Of a DNA stretch of 64,000 bases, positions 10,203 through 20,990 are shown one piece after another. Location: the NCBI GenBank assembly GCA_024449915.1, contig JAMZAV010003136.1:1-64000 (forward strand), given 5' to 3'. Source of the DNA: Sweltsa coloradensis. Taxonomy: Eukaryota > Arthropoda > Insecta > Plecoptera > Chloroperlidae. The translations under genes were made by a program, and so were the position numbers. The notes below the pieces were generated by a model. The model was given only the letters and a program-made list of their open reading frames with translations, made no database searches and was not told the DNA's origin. The number at the start of each line of letters is the position of its first letter. Within the stretch, counting starts at the first letter, position 1.

Positions 10203-10454
10203 TACAGATAAGATATGAAAATTATAAATGATATGTAACCGCAAGGTTGTTTGCTAACGAATACTTGCTAACGAATACTGAAAAGTGCTGCTAAGTACAA
10301 AATTGACTGCTTAATTGTAACTGGAACGTTTTTAAGAACTTTCCAAAAGAAGTTCCTTAAAAGTATGAACTTGATCACTTAAAAGTTCCTCCTAAAAGGG
10401 ATCAAGTTCCTTAAAAAGTTTCAGGAAAATTGAACTCGTTCTTCTCCAAGTATG
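9955..10454. mobile_element. hAT-like MITE with 8-bp target duplication (7/8)
   Basis: The terminal repeats are CATACTTGG and CCAAGTATG. The flanks GATTTTAT (9947-9954) and GATTTTAA (10455-10462) match at seven of eight bases, the length typical of hAT insertions. The interior is rich in AAGTTCC and GGAACTT words. No transposase is encoded. The first half of the same insertion is present at 7957-8203. Confidence 0.72.
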
Positions 10455-10462
10455 GATTTTAA

Positions 10463-11062
10463 TATTTATAAATGAGCATTCTATGGATGAGTTATTCCTA
10501 GAAATAGTATTTAGTATCGTGTGATTATTGGAAACTGAGCGGTTAATGTATAGGTTTGTTTGAATTATTTTCTGATAAGTTTTTGCTATTTTATACAGTG
10601 GTGTTATCCAAAATTATGTATGGGTATGCTCTTTTCTGGGTAAAGTACAACATTGTGTACAATGGGGGGTCTGGGGGAGAAGCCCCCCAACTAATGGGTT
10701 CCGGGGATCACAGCCCTGATTCTTTTTTTGGTTCTTAGAATGTGATTGGAGTATTTTAAAGAGGTTTTTCTTAATAAAATTTTGTTAGTGGTGGCTGGTG
10801 ATAATTGTTGATATTGCAAAACATGTTATGCGACATGACGTTGGGTTTTCAGATTAGTACCAAGAGATATACACCATAGACAGCATATAGACCGATTATT
10901 AAGGTACCGTATAATACACCATATACGCCCCATTAGGCCACTGATTCTATGTAATACAGAATACTACAAAGCATTGGTGATGAAAGGTTAAATTTTGAGT
11001 GTTTTATTTTCTGCTATGAATCGTTTCTTAATGTTTGTGATTTGATAAATAATGAGTCTGTA
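10463..11062. other. Unassigned DNA with a G-tract repeat fragment
   Basis: No gene is seen. The segment at about 10550-10740 (TTTCTGGGTAAAGTACA, GGGGGGTCTGGGGGAG, then CACAGCCC) resembles the interior of the hAT MITE at 19119-19555, so a diverged copy lies here. Confidence 0.45.
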
Positions 11063-11523
11063 CTAGGAAAACGCTTAATTCCCGCCACGTTGATGGATGA
11101 GCGTAATTTTTTTAAAACGAAAAAAAGCGTAAAATTGCGAATTTTTTAATAGATAATTTTTCGATTTCGCTCAAATTTCACACGAATATATCAATTCATA
11201 AAATTAAAGTTCTGTAAAAATCGTAACAATCGGATAAAGCATGTAGATGTTATAAGTCGAAGAATTTTTTAAAAATCGAAAAAAATCGTAAAATTGCGAT
11301 TTTCATGAGAAATAATTTTTCGATCGATTTTTCCTCCCGTGCAGTTCTTTGTTCAGAGATTTCATAGACATCCATAAAATTTCATCGCAATTGGAGTATT
11401 GGTTTAGCCGGAATCGTGTTCACAGACACACAAAACTACAAAAAAAAGAAAGAAAGAAAATCATTCCAGATTTTTTTCAGTGTAGTGAAATGGAATCTTC
11501 GCTTCGCTCGCTACGCTCATCCA
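11063..11523 (-). mobile_element. Family B2 Helentron-like element, minus strand
   Basis: On the minus strand it starts TGGATGAGCGTAGCGAGCG and ends AAGCGTTTTCCTAG (11063-11066). CTCATCCATCAACG precedes the terminal hairpin region. It carries the B2 marker AATCTTCGCTTCGCTCGC at its outer edge. It is shorter than the copy at 8981, with part of the repeated ACGATTTT interior missing. Confidence 0.8.
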
Positions 11524-11615
11524 ATAATGTTTCCTTTCGCTATGGCTGTTTCTGTTTTTGTTTTTGTTTGGTTTAATTGATATTGTTTATGCCACAGAAA
11601 TTAATTTCATGACAA

Positions 11616-11665
11616 CTAGGAAGCTTCGCAAACTCTTTTTTTAGTCGCGTTGATGGATGAGCTTT
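11616..11665 (-). mobile_element. Solo 3' end of a family B element
   Basis: Only the terminal region remains: CTAGGAAGCTTCGC, then the GCGTTGATGGATGAGC subterminal repeat. Nothing of family B is recognisable beyond about 11665. It is either a truncated copy or a short non-autonomous derivative. Confidence 0.6.
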
Positions 11666-11786
11666 TTAATAATAAAATGTTAATATTAATTTAAATTAAT
11701 AACAACATATTGACACGACCCATACCAGAGTCGATAACGAAGTAGAAACTTCTTTATCAACTCTGCCCATACAAAGCAATCATTAC

Positions 11787-12290
11787 GGTTGTGTTCCGTA
11801 AAGGCGACCGGTCGACCATTCTGGGCTCGACTGGGTATTGTTATTTTCATTGTTTCACTCAACGTCTGAGTGTTGGGGTACTGCCTTGGCTCCGAAATGG
11901 TGCTTGCATCTACAAGGCCGTGTTTTTAATGAAAAGTTGTGATATCTCGTTAAATTGTTACATAAATCATATCATTTACTAAATAAATGAATGATTTGAA
12001 TGAAAGAATGAATGAATTATTGTCTACCCATGTGTAGTTACAGGAACATTGTCGGAAGTTGACATTATTCCATGATTTTCAATGAAAGAATTCGAAAATA
12101 ACCGCGCTTTCTTCAAGACCAGCCCACGACCGGAATAAAACTGTGGGCTTCTTGGTCTCGACCACAACAGTGAAAACAGCAACGCATCGCATACGTTTCT
12201 TGCAAATCTGATCTGTCATTGGTGCGAATTGTGTTTACTTAAATTCCATTGGTCGCAGACTGGTCGTTCTGGTCGCCTTTGCGGAACACA
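11787..12290. mobile_element. MITE with GGTTGTGTTCCG terminal inverted repeats
   Basis: The left end GGTTGTGTTCCGTAAAGGCG and right end CGCCTTTGCGGAACACAACC are inverted copies. The match extends with a gap into GACCGGTCGACCATTCTGG versus its complement. TA lies at or next to both ends, so a TA target is possible but not proven. No transposase is present. The interior is unremarkable. Confidence 0.6.
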
Positions 12291-12397
12291 ACCCTAGGTC
12301 TGTTGGATCTTTGATTGTTTGTAACAAGGCTGTGAGTAAGGTATACAATCTCCTGTGAAGTTTTCATACAAGGCTGTGAGAAAGGTCTAAAATCTAT

Positions 12398-12963
12398 CTA
12401 TATTTTCGTGCTATTTGGGCGGATTCTGACCAAACGGGTGGGGCTACATCGTTCATATTTCACATGGACATTAAAGTAAGGGTGATGTATTGACTTTTGA
12501 AAGAAAAAGTTGAAAAGGTTAGCCAGAATCTATAGAAATAAAGGTTTTAATATTTAAAACCTCAAAAAACTGAAATTATAACCTTTATTTCTATAGATTC
12601 TGGCTAACTTTTTCAACTTTTTTTTCAAACGTCAATACATCACCATTACTTTAATGTGCATGTGAAATATGATCGTTGTAGCCCCACCCATTTGGTCAGA
12701 ATCGGCCCAAATGTCACGAAAATATCGCACTAAAAATCGAAAAAAATCGTAAAAGTACGATATTCATGAGAAATATTTCTTGGATTGTACCCAAAAACGT
12801 GGCAAGTCTAAGTTCAGAGAAAACGAAGGTCCCCTCCAATTTTCATCAGGATCGCATATGCCGTTTGCCCGGTAGAGAGCGAACAAACAGACAGAAAAAA
12901 AAAACAACCGAGCTAAATTTTTTGGGGGGTTGGTGAAATTGAAGTCTTCGCTTTGCTCATCCA
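12398..12963 (-). mobile_element. Family B element in foldback form
   Basis: 12555-12963 is a minus-strand family B copy whose start (TGGATGAGC complement) lies at 12963. 12398-12550 is the matching segment in the opposite orientation. Both contain TTCTGACCAAAC(G)GG, TTCACATG and AACC/GGTT-flanked TATAGAAATAAAGG words. The two arms meet at about 12553-12560, giving a hairpin with arms of about 150 bp. No CTAG end is visible. Confidence 0.7.
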
Positions 12964-13505
12964 ATAAAGTGATTGGTTTATAAAAAATGAAAACCTGCAC
13001 TGAATGAGGTTGTCAATTTGTAAACAAAAAATGGCATTTCACATTAATTCTTTCTTAATTTTCACCCCAAAATTTAAAAAACAACCACTCTTTTTTACGT
13101 TTCACATTTTTTTTAAAGGATAATAGTGGTCAAAAAGAACACTGTCATTTCTTTAGATTCATCGTAGCCTTTTAATAATTAAAATAGAATCATAAATTTC
13201 TTTGCTTGGCTAGAAGGATGGTTCTTTTAATGTTCTACATTTGCGTGATTTCGCAAGATAAACTATTTTTAAAAATTCCGGGATTTTCTTTAATGAATCT
13301 TTCGTTTTTCTTCACTTATTTGAATTTTGAATCATGAATAGAAATCCAACAACGCGATTCAAGTGATTTCCTTTCTTTAAATTTGGGGGGCAGTGGCGTA
13401 ACTACGGGGGGTGACAGCCCCCAGAATTTGGTCAGAGGGGGCATGGAGGGGCACAATTTGATTGCAAGATTTTTTTAAATGATTATCTTTACAATTTTAT
13501 AAACA
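12964..13505. other. Unassigned DNA ending in a G-tract repeat
   Basis: 12964-13390 shows no gene. At 13391 CAGTGGCGTAACTACGGGG, typical of one end of the G-tract hAT-like repeats, begins a fragment that runs to about 13490. It shares GGGGCACAATTTG...GCAAGATTTT with the copy at 20794. Confidence 0.5.
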
Positions 13506-13953
13506 AGGCCGCTTCGCGAACGCTTTTTTTAGTCGCGTTCATGGATGAGCCTTTTTGGTTGAAATACTTATACTAAAACCTTTATTTCTATGATTTCTGG
13601 CTGTTTTTTCAACTTCTTCTTTCAAAAAGCATTACATCACCATAACCTTATTGTCCATGTGAAATATGAACGTTGTAGTCCCACCCGTTTGGTCAGAATC
13701 GGCCCAAATGTCACGAAAATATCGCATTCAAAATCGAAAAAAATCGTAAAAGTACGATATTTATGAGAAATATTTCTTCGATTGTACCCAAAAACGTGTC
13801 AAGTCCAAGTTCAGAAATTTCGAAGGTCCCCTCCAATTTTCATCAAGATCGCATATGCCGTTTGTCCGGTAGAGCGCAAACAAACAGACAGAAGAACAAA
13901 CAAAAAAATTTTTGGGGGGTCAGTGAAATTGAAGTCTTCGCTTCGCTCATCCA
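13506..13953 (-). mobile_element. Family B Helentron-like element, minus strand
   Basis: On the minus strand it starts TGGATGAGCGAAGCGAAG (13953) and runs to GAACGC...GCGAAGCGGCC at 13506, where the usual CTAG is lost. It contains the single-unit interior TTCTGACCAAACGGG and the GGATGAGC subterminal repeat. Confidence 0.78.
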
Positions 13954-14214
13954 ATTATCGACATAACCACGCGAAAACAAAAAAAGTACAGTATTATCAC
14001 TGATGATAACATATGACCCATTAACCTTGGAATATACGTACCTACCTCGACTACGTTACACATTCAATTTCACGCTTGTTAGGAGGTAGCCTACAATACT
14101 ATAATAAAGATTATCGTTTTAGGTTGGACGTAGTTAATTACATTCAGTATGAGTATGACTGACTTCTGTTTTTATTGTCGCCGAGTTACGCATGCAAGCT
14201 AGGTTAGCAAATCC

Positions 14215-15200
14215 GTGAGGTCAGTAAGCTAATGGTAATGCTTAGTTCACACACTCTTACGGGGGGGGGGGGGGGGGGAGGAGGCATTTGCCCCCTCTGC
14301 TGCCCTCTCAATTCTATAAATTATCAACGAAAGCACGCTAAAATCTCAATTGCAATGTTAAAAATAAAAAAAATCTGGTGCTATAAGCCCCACTGCCCCA
14401 GACCCCCCCATTGTGGCAAGTGAAACATACTTTTCCCGAAACGATTGTTTCATAGGAAGTTATAGAAATATTTTATTGCCCCCCCCCCCCCCCCCCCCCC
14501 CCGTATCAAAATGCACTTCCGGCGCTACTCTATAGGATAGGCCTTTATAGAGATTATAATCGTAATTCAGCATAATGTTTACGTGGAGATTCTTATTTGC
14601 TTGTATGCCGATCATACGAACAAACGCTAGGACGGAACGGGATTATAGGCCTACTGTGAACGTTCAACTCGACTCCTATCTGAAATTCAAAATTTTACCG
14701 TTGGGATTAAACCTGTTTAGGGTGCAATGTATGCCCCTCTTCAGGTGAACTTGGTATGTTGTGGATAGGACAAATGTGAAAGCAGCGGCGTCGGAGCCGG
14801 GGGGGACAGGGTGGTAGCTTACCCCCCCCCCCCCCTAAGGTTACGGAGGGGGGCGAAAGTATCTTCTCGCCCCCCCCCCCTAGAAAAATGACGAAATAAC
14901 CATAAAAGCATAAACCAACAAGCATAAATATTACATTCTTCAAGTCATCTAGGTTTAAGCAAAAAATTAAATTCTTCTACTATCTTTTCTTTTTTTGTTC
15001 AAAAACCACTTAAAAAATGAGTATTTTTAACAAAATTGCCCGAGGCGCTATTGTAGGGGACCTCCTTCATTTAATCGTTCATCAAAGCCCCCCCCCCCCC
15101 AAAAAAAAAATATATATTTCACCGTACGCCACTGACTCGAGGACATTTTAGTTGCATAATATGCAACTATGTATGGAAGCAAGTACTTTTCCTGGGAAGT

Positions 15201-15241
<41 letters not shown>

Positions 15242-15260
15242 TGAAAAATAGACTTCCGAC
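14215..15260. repeat. Cluster of G/C homopolymer-bearing repeats
   Basis: Five long homopolymers sit here: G18 at 14261-14278, C24 at 14479-14502, C15 near 14822-14836, C13 near 15088-15100 and C40 at 15202-15241. Between them are pieces resembling the CAGTGGCGTA-type hAT MITEs, for example CGTACGCCACTGAC near 15123, and AAATTATCAACGAAA, which is shared with 20880. I read this as several nested or decayed copies. The tract lengths may be inaccurate because of sequencing. Confidence 0.55.
14711..14780 (-). repeat. SINE S1 tail fragment
   Basis: AGGGTGCAATGTATGCCCCTC and GGATAGGACAA match the 3' part of the tRNA-headed S1 repeats at 15766, 18768 and 42122. The tRNA-like head is missing. Confidence 0.6.
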
Positions 15261-15395
15261 GCGCCTGTGTGAAAGGATGTCCGAGGGCTGTTTAAGAGGA
15301 CTTAATCCTTTGAATTCGCATTCGGGAGAAAACCTTTAGTCAGGATTGCCGTTCTCGACTGGATTCGAACCCGAGACCTCCCGAATCGAATTGAT
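15246..15395 (-). repeat. tRNA-derived SINE S1
   Basis: On the minus strand it has a B-box-like GGGTTCGAATCC, then a body with GGTTTTCTCCCGAATGCG and CCTCGGACATCC. The tRNA-like head is diverged on its 5' side. It belongs with copies at 15766, 18768, 42122, 50248, 55025 and 63876. Confidence 0.7.
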
Positions 15396-15765
15396 TTAAA
15401 TGGAGGACTATCTAAAGCGTCTATGGAGAGAAGTAACATGCACTATCTCTATCTCAAGACTATTATGCAGTAGTTTTCCCCTACAATCGTATTCGTTTTC
15501 TCAGAATGCATTCACTCTTACCTTGTGTATGCAGCTGTTTTCTGCACACACATGTACGTCCTTATCGGTAATTTTATTGATATGTTCCGGTTCGAAAGAA
15601 AGAATTCAAAGACTTATGATCTAAAAGAAGGGCAAAGCTCATGTACCTTGCACATTTGCATAAACTAACACTGCCCCGTATACATCCTTGAAAAGCTTGG
15701 CCAAAATAGAATTTGAACTATTGATTTAGGTATATTAATAATAATTAAGTAATTTTTGTGGGTAG

Positions 15766-15975
15766 ACTGCCCAGGGTGCAATTCACGCCCCTCTTCAAAC
15801 TAGGAATGTTGCTAACGGGACCATTGTGAAGGGATGTCCGAGGGCTGTTTAAGAGGACTCAATCCCTTGCTGGGGAAAACCTTCAATCAAGATTGCCGGT
15901 CTCGACGGGATTCGAACCCCGGACCTACCGAATGAGAGAGTCGTGCTTAACGCTTAAGCCAACACTGCCGGTAGA
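15766..15975 (-). repeat. tRNA-derived SINE S1
   Basis: Minus-strand copy with a complete-looking tRNA-like head (GCTTAAGCG ... GGGGTTCGAATCCCGTC) and body up to AGGGTGCAATTCACGCCCC. An internal A-box/B-box promoter for RNA polymerase III is implied by the head. Confidence 0.75.
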
Positions 15976-16652
15976 TTGTGATAATGATAGGAGGTTTTAA
16001 TTTTAATATTGAATGGTTTTTTATAGATTCTAGGTAAGGCATGTACAACATGTGGTTGAGGGGAACATTGTTATTGAATTTAATGGTATTCACCCGCGAA
16101 AATCATAAAATATATTTTCATCTAGACTCTTAACTAGTTATGAATTAAGAAAGTAGTAGAAAATTTATTAAATCTGCACCATGACCCGAAAAAAATGGTC
16201 CAGCTTGGTAATTCTCTAGCTAGGTCCCATCGGCAAAAATCTCCCATAAGAAATAACACGGGGACGATCTTTATGCCCCGTGACCTTGGAGGATTTTGAT
16301 AAAAAAAAAATTGCCATTACTTACGTACTCGACAGCCCTTTCTGTAAATCCGCTATATTTTGTTTTGAAATTTAGGCAAGTGACGTCAAAATATGCTTAT
16401 TACCAAGAAAGGGTGTAATTTTGTATTGCATATTTTTGCGTGTTTGAGTTTATATTTGTGCACAGTTTCAAGACACGATGTTTTAAAGGGCCATTTTATA
16501 TTGGTTCTTTGCTCTCTAGTCTATATCTAAGTGGAACAAAAAATAAGCATGTTAAAGCCGATTAAAGTTATCGTCAATTTCAGGATCAAAAACTTACAAA
16601 AATTCGTGTAAAATCACAGTGGCAATATATACAATTTTTAAGCGGTCATTTT
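15976..16652. other. Unassigned AT-rich DNA
   Basis: I see no gene and no repeat that recurs in this window. It ends at the family A element at 16653. Confidence 0.4.
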
Positions 16653-18201
16653 TGAGCGAGCGAAGCGAGCGTCTCCACTTAACTAATGGCTCGAATGTCT
16701 GTTTTTTTTCTGTTACTGCTTCGATACAGGTCGCACCGTTTCTCTGATCGACCTGAAATTTTGCACACATGTACATACCACGTAGGCGGGTTGCTGTATA
16801 GTTTTGTGGCAAAATCGTTCAAAAAGTTAAAAAGTTACATTAAAGTTAATCGAAAGTTTTTTTTTCAAACTAAACGGCGACAAAATCTGAGGTGGCCAAA
16901 TCATTTAGAATGTCCGTCCGATCACGAATATGTTATTTTTATTTTGATCCGATAAGTAGTGTAGATGGAAATTACATTATAACAAAGTCCCGTTACCATG
17001 GCAACGGAAAGTCGCACAGCTTTTTTGACTCATGATAGCGGTCAAACGGAGGCTCGGATCGAGTTGAAATTTTGACCATCCGCAAGTTTCGTTCCCGATT
17101 GAATGCCATTAGTTTTGTGGCAAAATCGTTCAAAAAGTTAAAAAGTTACATTAAAGTTAAACGAAAGTTTTTTTTTGGATGAGCGTAGCGAGCGTAGCGA
17201 GCGAAGCGAAGATTCCATTTCACTACACTGGAGAAAAAAATCCGGAATGTTTTTTTTTTTTTTTTTCTTCTTTCTTTCTTTCTGTATTTTTGTCTGTCTG
17301 TTAACACGATTCCGGCTAAACCGATACTCCGATTGCGATGAAATTTTATGGAGGCCTTCGAAATCTCTGAACTAAGAACTGCCACGTTTTTGAGCGCAAT
17401 CGAAAAATTATTTCTCATGAAAATCGCAATTTTACGATTTTTTTCGATTTTTAAAAAAATTCTTCGACTTATAACTCCTACATGCTTTATCCGATTGTAA
17501 TGATTTTTTCACAGAACCTTAATTTGAAGAATTACATAAATTCGTGTAAAATTTGTGCGCAATCGAACAATTATTTATTATGAAAATTTCAATATTACAA
17601 TTTTTCCTTTTTTAAAATTACGATTAATTAAAAAAAATAAGTTAATTTTTTATTTAATTTGATTTAATTAAAAAAAATTTCAACAAAGTTCTGATTTTTT
17701 CACAGAACAACAGAAAATCCGCAAAACACATGGCAGCTCAATTCACCAATTACGCTCATCCAACAACGCGGCGGGACTTAAGCGTTTTCCTAGTTAAAAC
17801 TAAACGGCGACAAAATCTGAGATACCCAAATCATTTAGAATGTCTGTCCGGTCACGAATATTTTAATTTTATTTTGATCCGATAAGTAGTGTAGATAGAA
17901 ATTACATTTTGACAAAAGTAACGTTACCATGGCAACGAAAAGTCGCACAAGAATTCTGGTCACTATGTACTGCCACCTAGAAGTAATCAAGAGTTAAAAT
18001 AGTTTTCCCAAAGAAATGATGTCAAGGTCCTCTAGATGGCGGTGGATTTTATCCATTCTCTCCTATTTTACAAATTTTCTGGTAAATCGGTCAAGACCGA
18101 AAAGACTTATTGGTATGTAACATTATGGGAATGTCGTACTCGGGTCGTGTTGCACGTACCGGTGCTCGCTCAACAACGCGTCCAACTGAGCGTTTTCCTA
18201 G
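16653..18201 (+). mobile_element. Family A Helentron-like element, copy 4, split by a nested copy
   Basis: The element starts TGAGCGAGCGAAGCG after TT and ends GAGCGTTTTCCTAG. It is interrupted at 17176-17793 by a B2 element. With the insert set aside, the length and internal duplication match the copy at 5338-6292. The insertion lies in the second internal T tract, right before AAAACTAAACGGCG. Confidence 0.85.
17176..17793 (+). mobile_element. Family B2 Helentron-like element nested in family A
   Basis: It starts TGGATGAGCGTAGCGAGCG and ends AAGCGTTTTCCTAG. The 3' region has CGCTCATCCA, AACGC/GCGTT and CTAG. The host sequence is known from sibling family A copies (a T tract followed by AAAACTAAA). 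This shows insertion between two T bases and no target duplication, apart from a one-base uncertainty in T-tract length. Confidence 0.88.
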
Positions 18202-18767
18202 TAGTGTAGCATTATGCAATAGATTATGTGGTAAAAAATAATTTTTGGATGTAATAGCCCCTTTAAAATATCACTCGAAATAGACTATTCTTCCTCATGT
18301 TCTCAAATTTTTGTTTGTTTTGATTTTAATGTGTTTTTCTCTTTTTCACTAAAACCTAATTCAATTTCTGTGAACTCGATATGTGTACATTGTAAATACT
18401 AAAGTTTTTGCAATATTAAAGTAATAAATAAATTTAAAAAAACTTGCAATCCAAAAGTCGTCCAATGCATCTACGTCACAGCAGACTATCGGTTATGATG
18501 AAACACGATGCATTCTGTAACGTAACAAAAGCTCCAGTCATGCTAGCTGGTGAGCGGTATAAAAATGACCTTCTGAAATTGTTCGTATTGCGTGTGGTAG
18601 TCAATGTTTAAACGACTCAATTCCACCATTTAACTGGACCGACACTATGTTGGAATTCAAATCGCAATGTAAACCACTTGACAGAGTGCCATGTTGCCAA
18701 CAACGCATATCAGACACATACACGCACATACACACAGAAATTTAAATTTTAACCGTGGGAATTAAAC
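18202..18767. other. Unassigned DNA
   Basis: I see no gene or recurring repeat. TACACGCACATACACACA near 18720 is a short CA-rich stretch. Confidence 0.4.
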
Positions 18768-18965
18768 GTGTTACATGGTGCAATGTATGCCCCTCATCAG
18801 ATGAACTAGTTATGTTGTGGATAAGACAATTAAATTATTGTGATGGGATGTCCGAGGGCTTTTTAAGAGGAATCAAACCCTTGCATTTGCATTAACGACT
18901 AAGGAAATCTTCGGAAAAAACTTCAGTAAGGATTGTCGGTCACGACAGGTTTCGAACTCGGGCGA
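18768..18965 (-). repeat. tRNA-derived SINE S1, diverged
   Basis: Minus-strand copy with GGTGCAATGTATGCCCCTC, GGATGTCCGAGGGC and a degenerate B-box region (CGAGTTCGAAACC on the minus strand). The head is truncated at about 18965. Confidence 0.65.
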
Positions 18966-19118
18966 TGAAAAAAAACAATTTATTTTCTATAAAAGTAGGC
19001 CTATGTACGTATTACATTTTCAATAACCAAGTGAATATAGATTGGTACTGTTGTTTAAATAGGTATAAAAATGTTACTGTTAATAAAAAGAGGGTGTACA
19101 ACAAAACATAATTATGTC

Positions 19119-19555
19119 CAGTGGCGTAAATAGCCCTTGTTTTTAAGGGGGGGGGGGGCATTTTAGCAGCCTCCAGAAGATCAATGGTTAGCCCAACTAG
19201 TGAAAGGGGTATGCGGATATACGGTTAGTGTGTCATCCAAAAATTATTTATACTTACCCCTACAGGCTCTTTTCCTGGGTAAAGTACACGATTGGGAACA
19301 ATAGGGGGGGGGGGGGCTGGGGGAGTAATGCGGGTTCAGGGTGTACAGCCCGGAAAATTTCGATTGAGAGTGTGATTGGGAGTACTTTTACGATTTTTTT
19401 AAAATACAAAAACCTTATATTAATATTTATGAAAAAATAGCCAAATAAGAAAAAAAATATCAATATTATCACAATAAATAACTCACGTAAAAATACATTG
19501 TGCCCCCCTCGCCCCCCTCTGACCATTTACTCGCTCCCTCTTAGTTACGCCACTG
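19119..19555. mobile_element. hAT-type MITE with perfect 8-bp target duplication
   Basis: The ends are CAGTGGCGTAA and TTACGCCACTG. ATTATGTC lies directly on both sides (19111-19118 and 19556-19563), a perfect 8-bp duplication as made by hAT transposases. The interior has G/C tracts at both ends (GGGGGGGGGG near 19147, CCCCCCTCGCCCCCC near 19503) and another G12 run near 19304. No transposase is present. Confidence 0.9.
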
Positions 19556-19606
19556 ATTATGTCAGCCACAAAACAAAAATATGATTATGTCAGCCACAAA
19601 ACAAAA
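19556..19606. repeat. Short direct repeat of 25 bp
   Basis: ATTATGTCAGCCACAAAAC followed by AAAAAT occurs twice in succession, three bases apart. The first unit starts with the right target duplication of the hAT MITE. Confidence 0.8.
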
Positions 19607-19719
19607 ATTTAAGGGAAGCTTGCCTAGCACTCATGCTCGGATACTCCCACTTTGAAGCTTGCTGGGCTGCCAATGCTATGCAATGGCGCGTTTATGTTAT
19701 ATGGGCTCAGTTGGAACTG

Positions 19720-19752
19720 TTGTGTTGTATTGTATCGTATTGTATTGTATTT
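19720..19752. repeat. TGTAT-type microsatellite
   Basis: About six tandem units of GTATT/GTATC are seen around 19722-19751. Confidence 0.7.
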
Positions 19753-19924
19753 ATTTACTTCCGTTGAAAAGTACAAAGTACATATATGGATATCGTCAAA
19801 CATTATTAAAATAAAATACAGTAAAAAAAAAAAAACGAGCAAAAGCATATAGGCCTAGTAATAGTACTAACAGGTATACAGTACGTTCCGTAATTCATGC
19901 CACATGGGCCTACTAATCGCAGTT

Positions 19925-20058
19925 GGGCCATCAAATTCCAACTCGCAACCTTCTCGTGGTTTGGCCCGTGAGAAGGGGAGTTTCACTCTCTGAAACTAAT
20001 GGCGAGCTCTGGGTCGTCGTCGGAGAACTTTCCCCTTCCCTTTGACTACCTCCCCGAC

Positions 20059-20093
<35 letters not shown>

Positions 20094-20235
20094 ATTGACA
20101 ACACGGACGGATGATGACACAGACGGAGACGACCACGACGTGGGGGAACCCCTGCCCTCCCCATACGCTTGTGGCTGGTTCTGACCAGCACAGGCCTGTC
20201 CACCCCTTGTCCCCCACGTCACCCCTTACGTCCCT
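19925..20235 (+). repeat. Dispersed repeat family P with expanded GAC tract
   Basis: This shares GAGCTCTGG...GTCGTCGG, CCCTTCCCTTGAC-like and GTGGCTGGTTCTGACCAGCA with the family P copies at 29990, 31444, 43632 and 62890. Here the GAC part has expanded to about twelve tandem units (20058-20093). The 5' portion is diverged. Acidic reading frames across it are a by-product of the GAC repeats. Confidence 0.7.
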
Positions 20236-20289
20236 CCTTCGTCTCGATTAGCCAAGTTGCATAAATATGAGACGTAAAGCAATATCAAA

Positions 20290-20655
20290 AAAAAAAATCT
20301 CAGTTGTCCTTTGTAAATCAGTTTGAGAGTATAGGGCACGCGTTTTAGGCAAATTGCTGTTCATTCGGCCAACTGACACCACAGGTGTCTGAAATTTTGA
20401 ACATATGTCACGAATGTGGAAATATAGGGCTCTGCAGTAACACATTTCCAAATTTTGTTTTACAATAATTTATTAAAAAAAAAGTTTTCACACATTTTTT
20501 TAGTTAAAAATAACATTGACTTTATTCGTGATTTTTTTCTGGCTGATTAAGACAAAATTATGATAATCTATGACCGCAGGGCCGTCCATGTATGCTTCAT
20601 TGACAACTTTGCAAAGTTTCATATACGTCGGATGCATCTTGGCCGAGTGAATAGC
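20290..20655 (-). repeat. Dispersed repeat family Q, copy 1
   Basis: On the minus strand this matches 27785-28090. Landmarks are GATGCATCCGACGTATATG, CTTTGCAAAGTTG, GTGTCAGTTGGCCGA and CAGAGCCCTATA. No open frame is conserved convincingly between the two copies and no terminal repeats are visible, so the class is unknown. Confidence 0.75.
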
Positions 20656-20793
20656 TATGTGCTTACTGGCAAATGTGTCCTCTTTCAAACATCTTTCGTT
20701 TGATAAATCCAAGCTGTGCTTGTATACTTTGAATAACGTACATTTTTCAATGTTGCACCGCCTCAACTTGGAAATTGAGACTTTTTTCACGAT

Positions 20794-20990
20794 CAGTGGC
20801 GTAACTACGGGGGTGGGAGGGCACAATTTTGTGACAAGATTTTGTAGACAGAGAACAAAACTGACAATATTCACAATATAAATTATCGACGAAACCACGC
20901 TAAAAAAAAACTAGTAAAATACCACTATTTGTATTGTTAAAAATTTAAAAAAAAAATGGTGGTTTGCGCCCCTGACCCGTCCCACATAAC
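20794..20990 (+). repeat. G-tract repeat with CAGTGGCGTAACTACGGGG end
   Basis: The left end matches the hAT MITE end at 19119 and the fragment at 13391. A clear right terminal repeat is not found, so this copy is truncated or decayed. Confidence 0.55.

Noticed and set aside
19931..20203. Serine-, arginine- or aspartate-run frames over the GAC tract
   Set aside because: These are translations of a trinucleotide repeat in family P. All three frames on either strand give homopolymeric runs.
20500..20898. Open frame of 132 codons sharing LISQKKITN with 27827-28132
   Set aside because: Shared protein similarity reflects the non-coding family Q repeat. The frames diverge and stop at different places.
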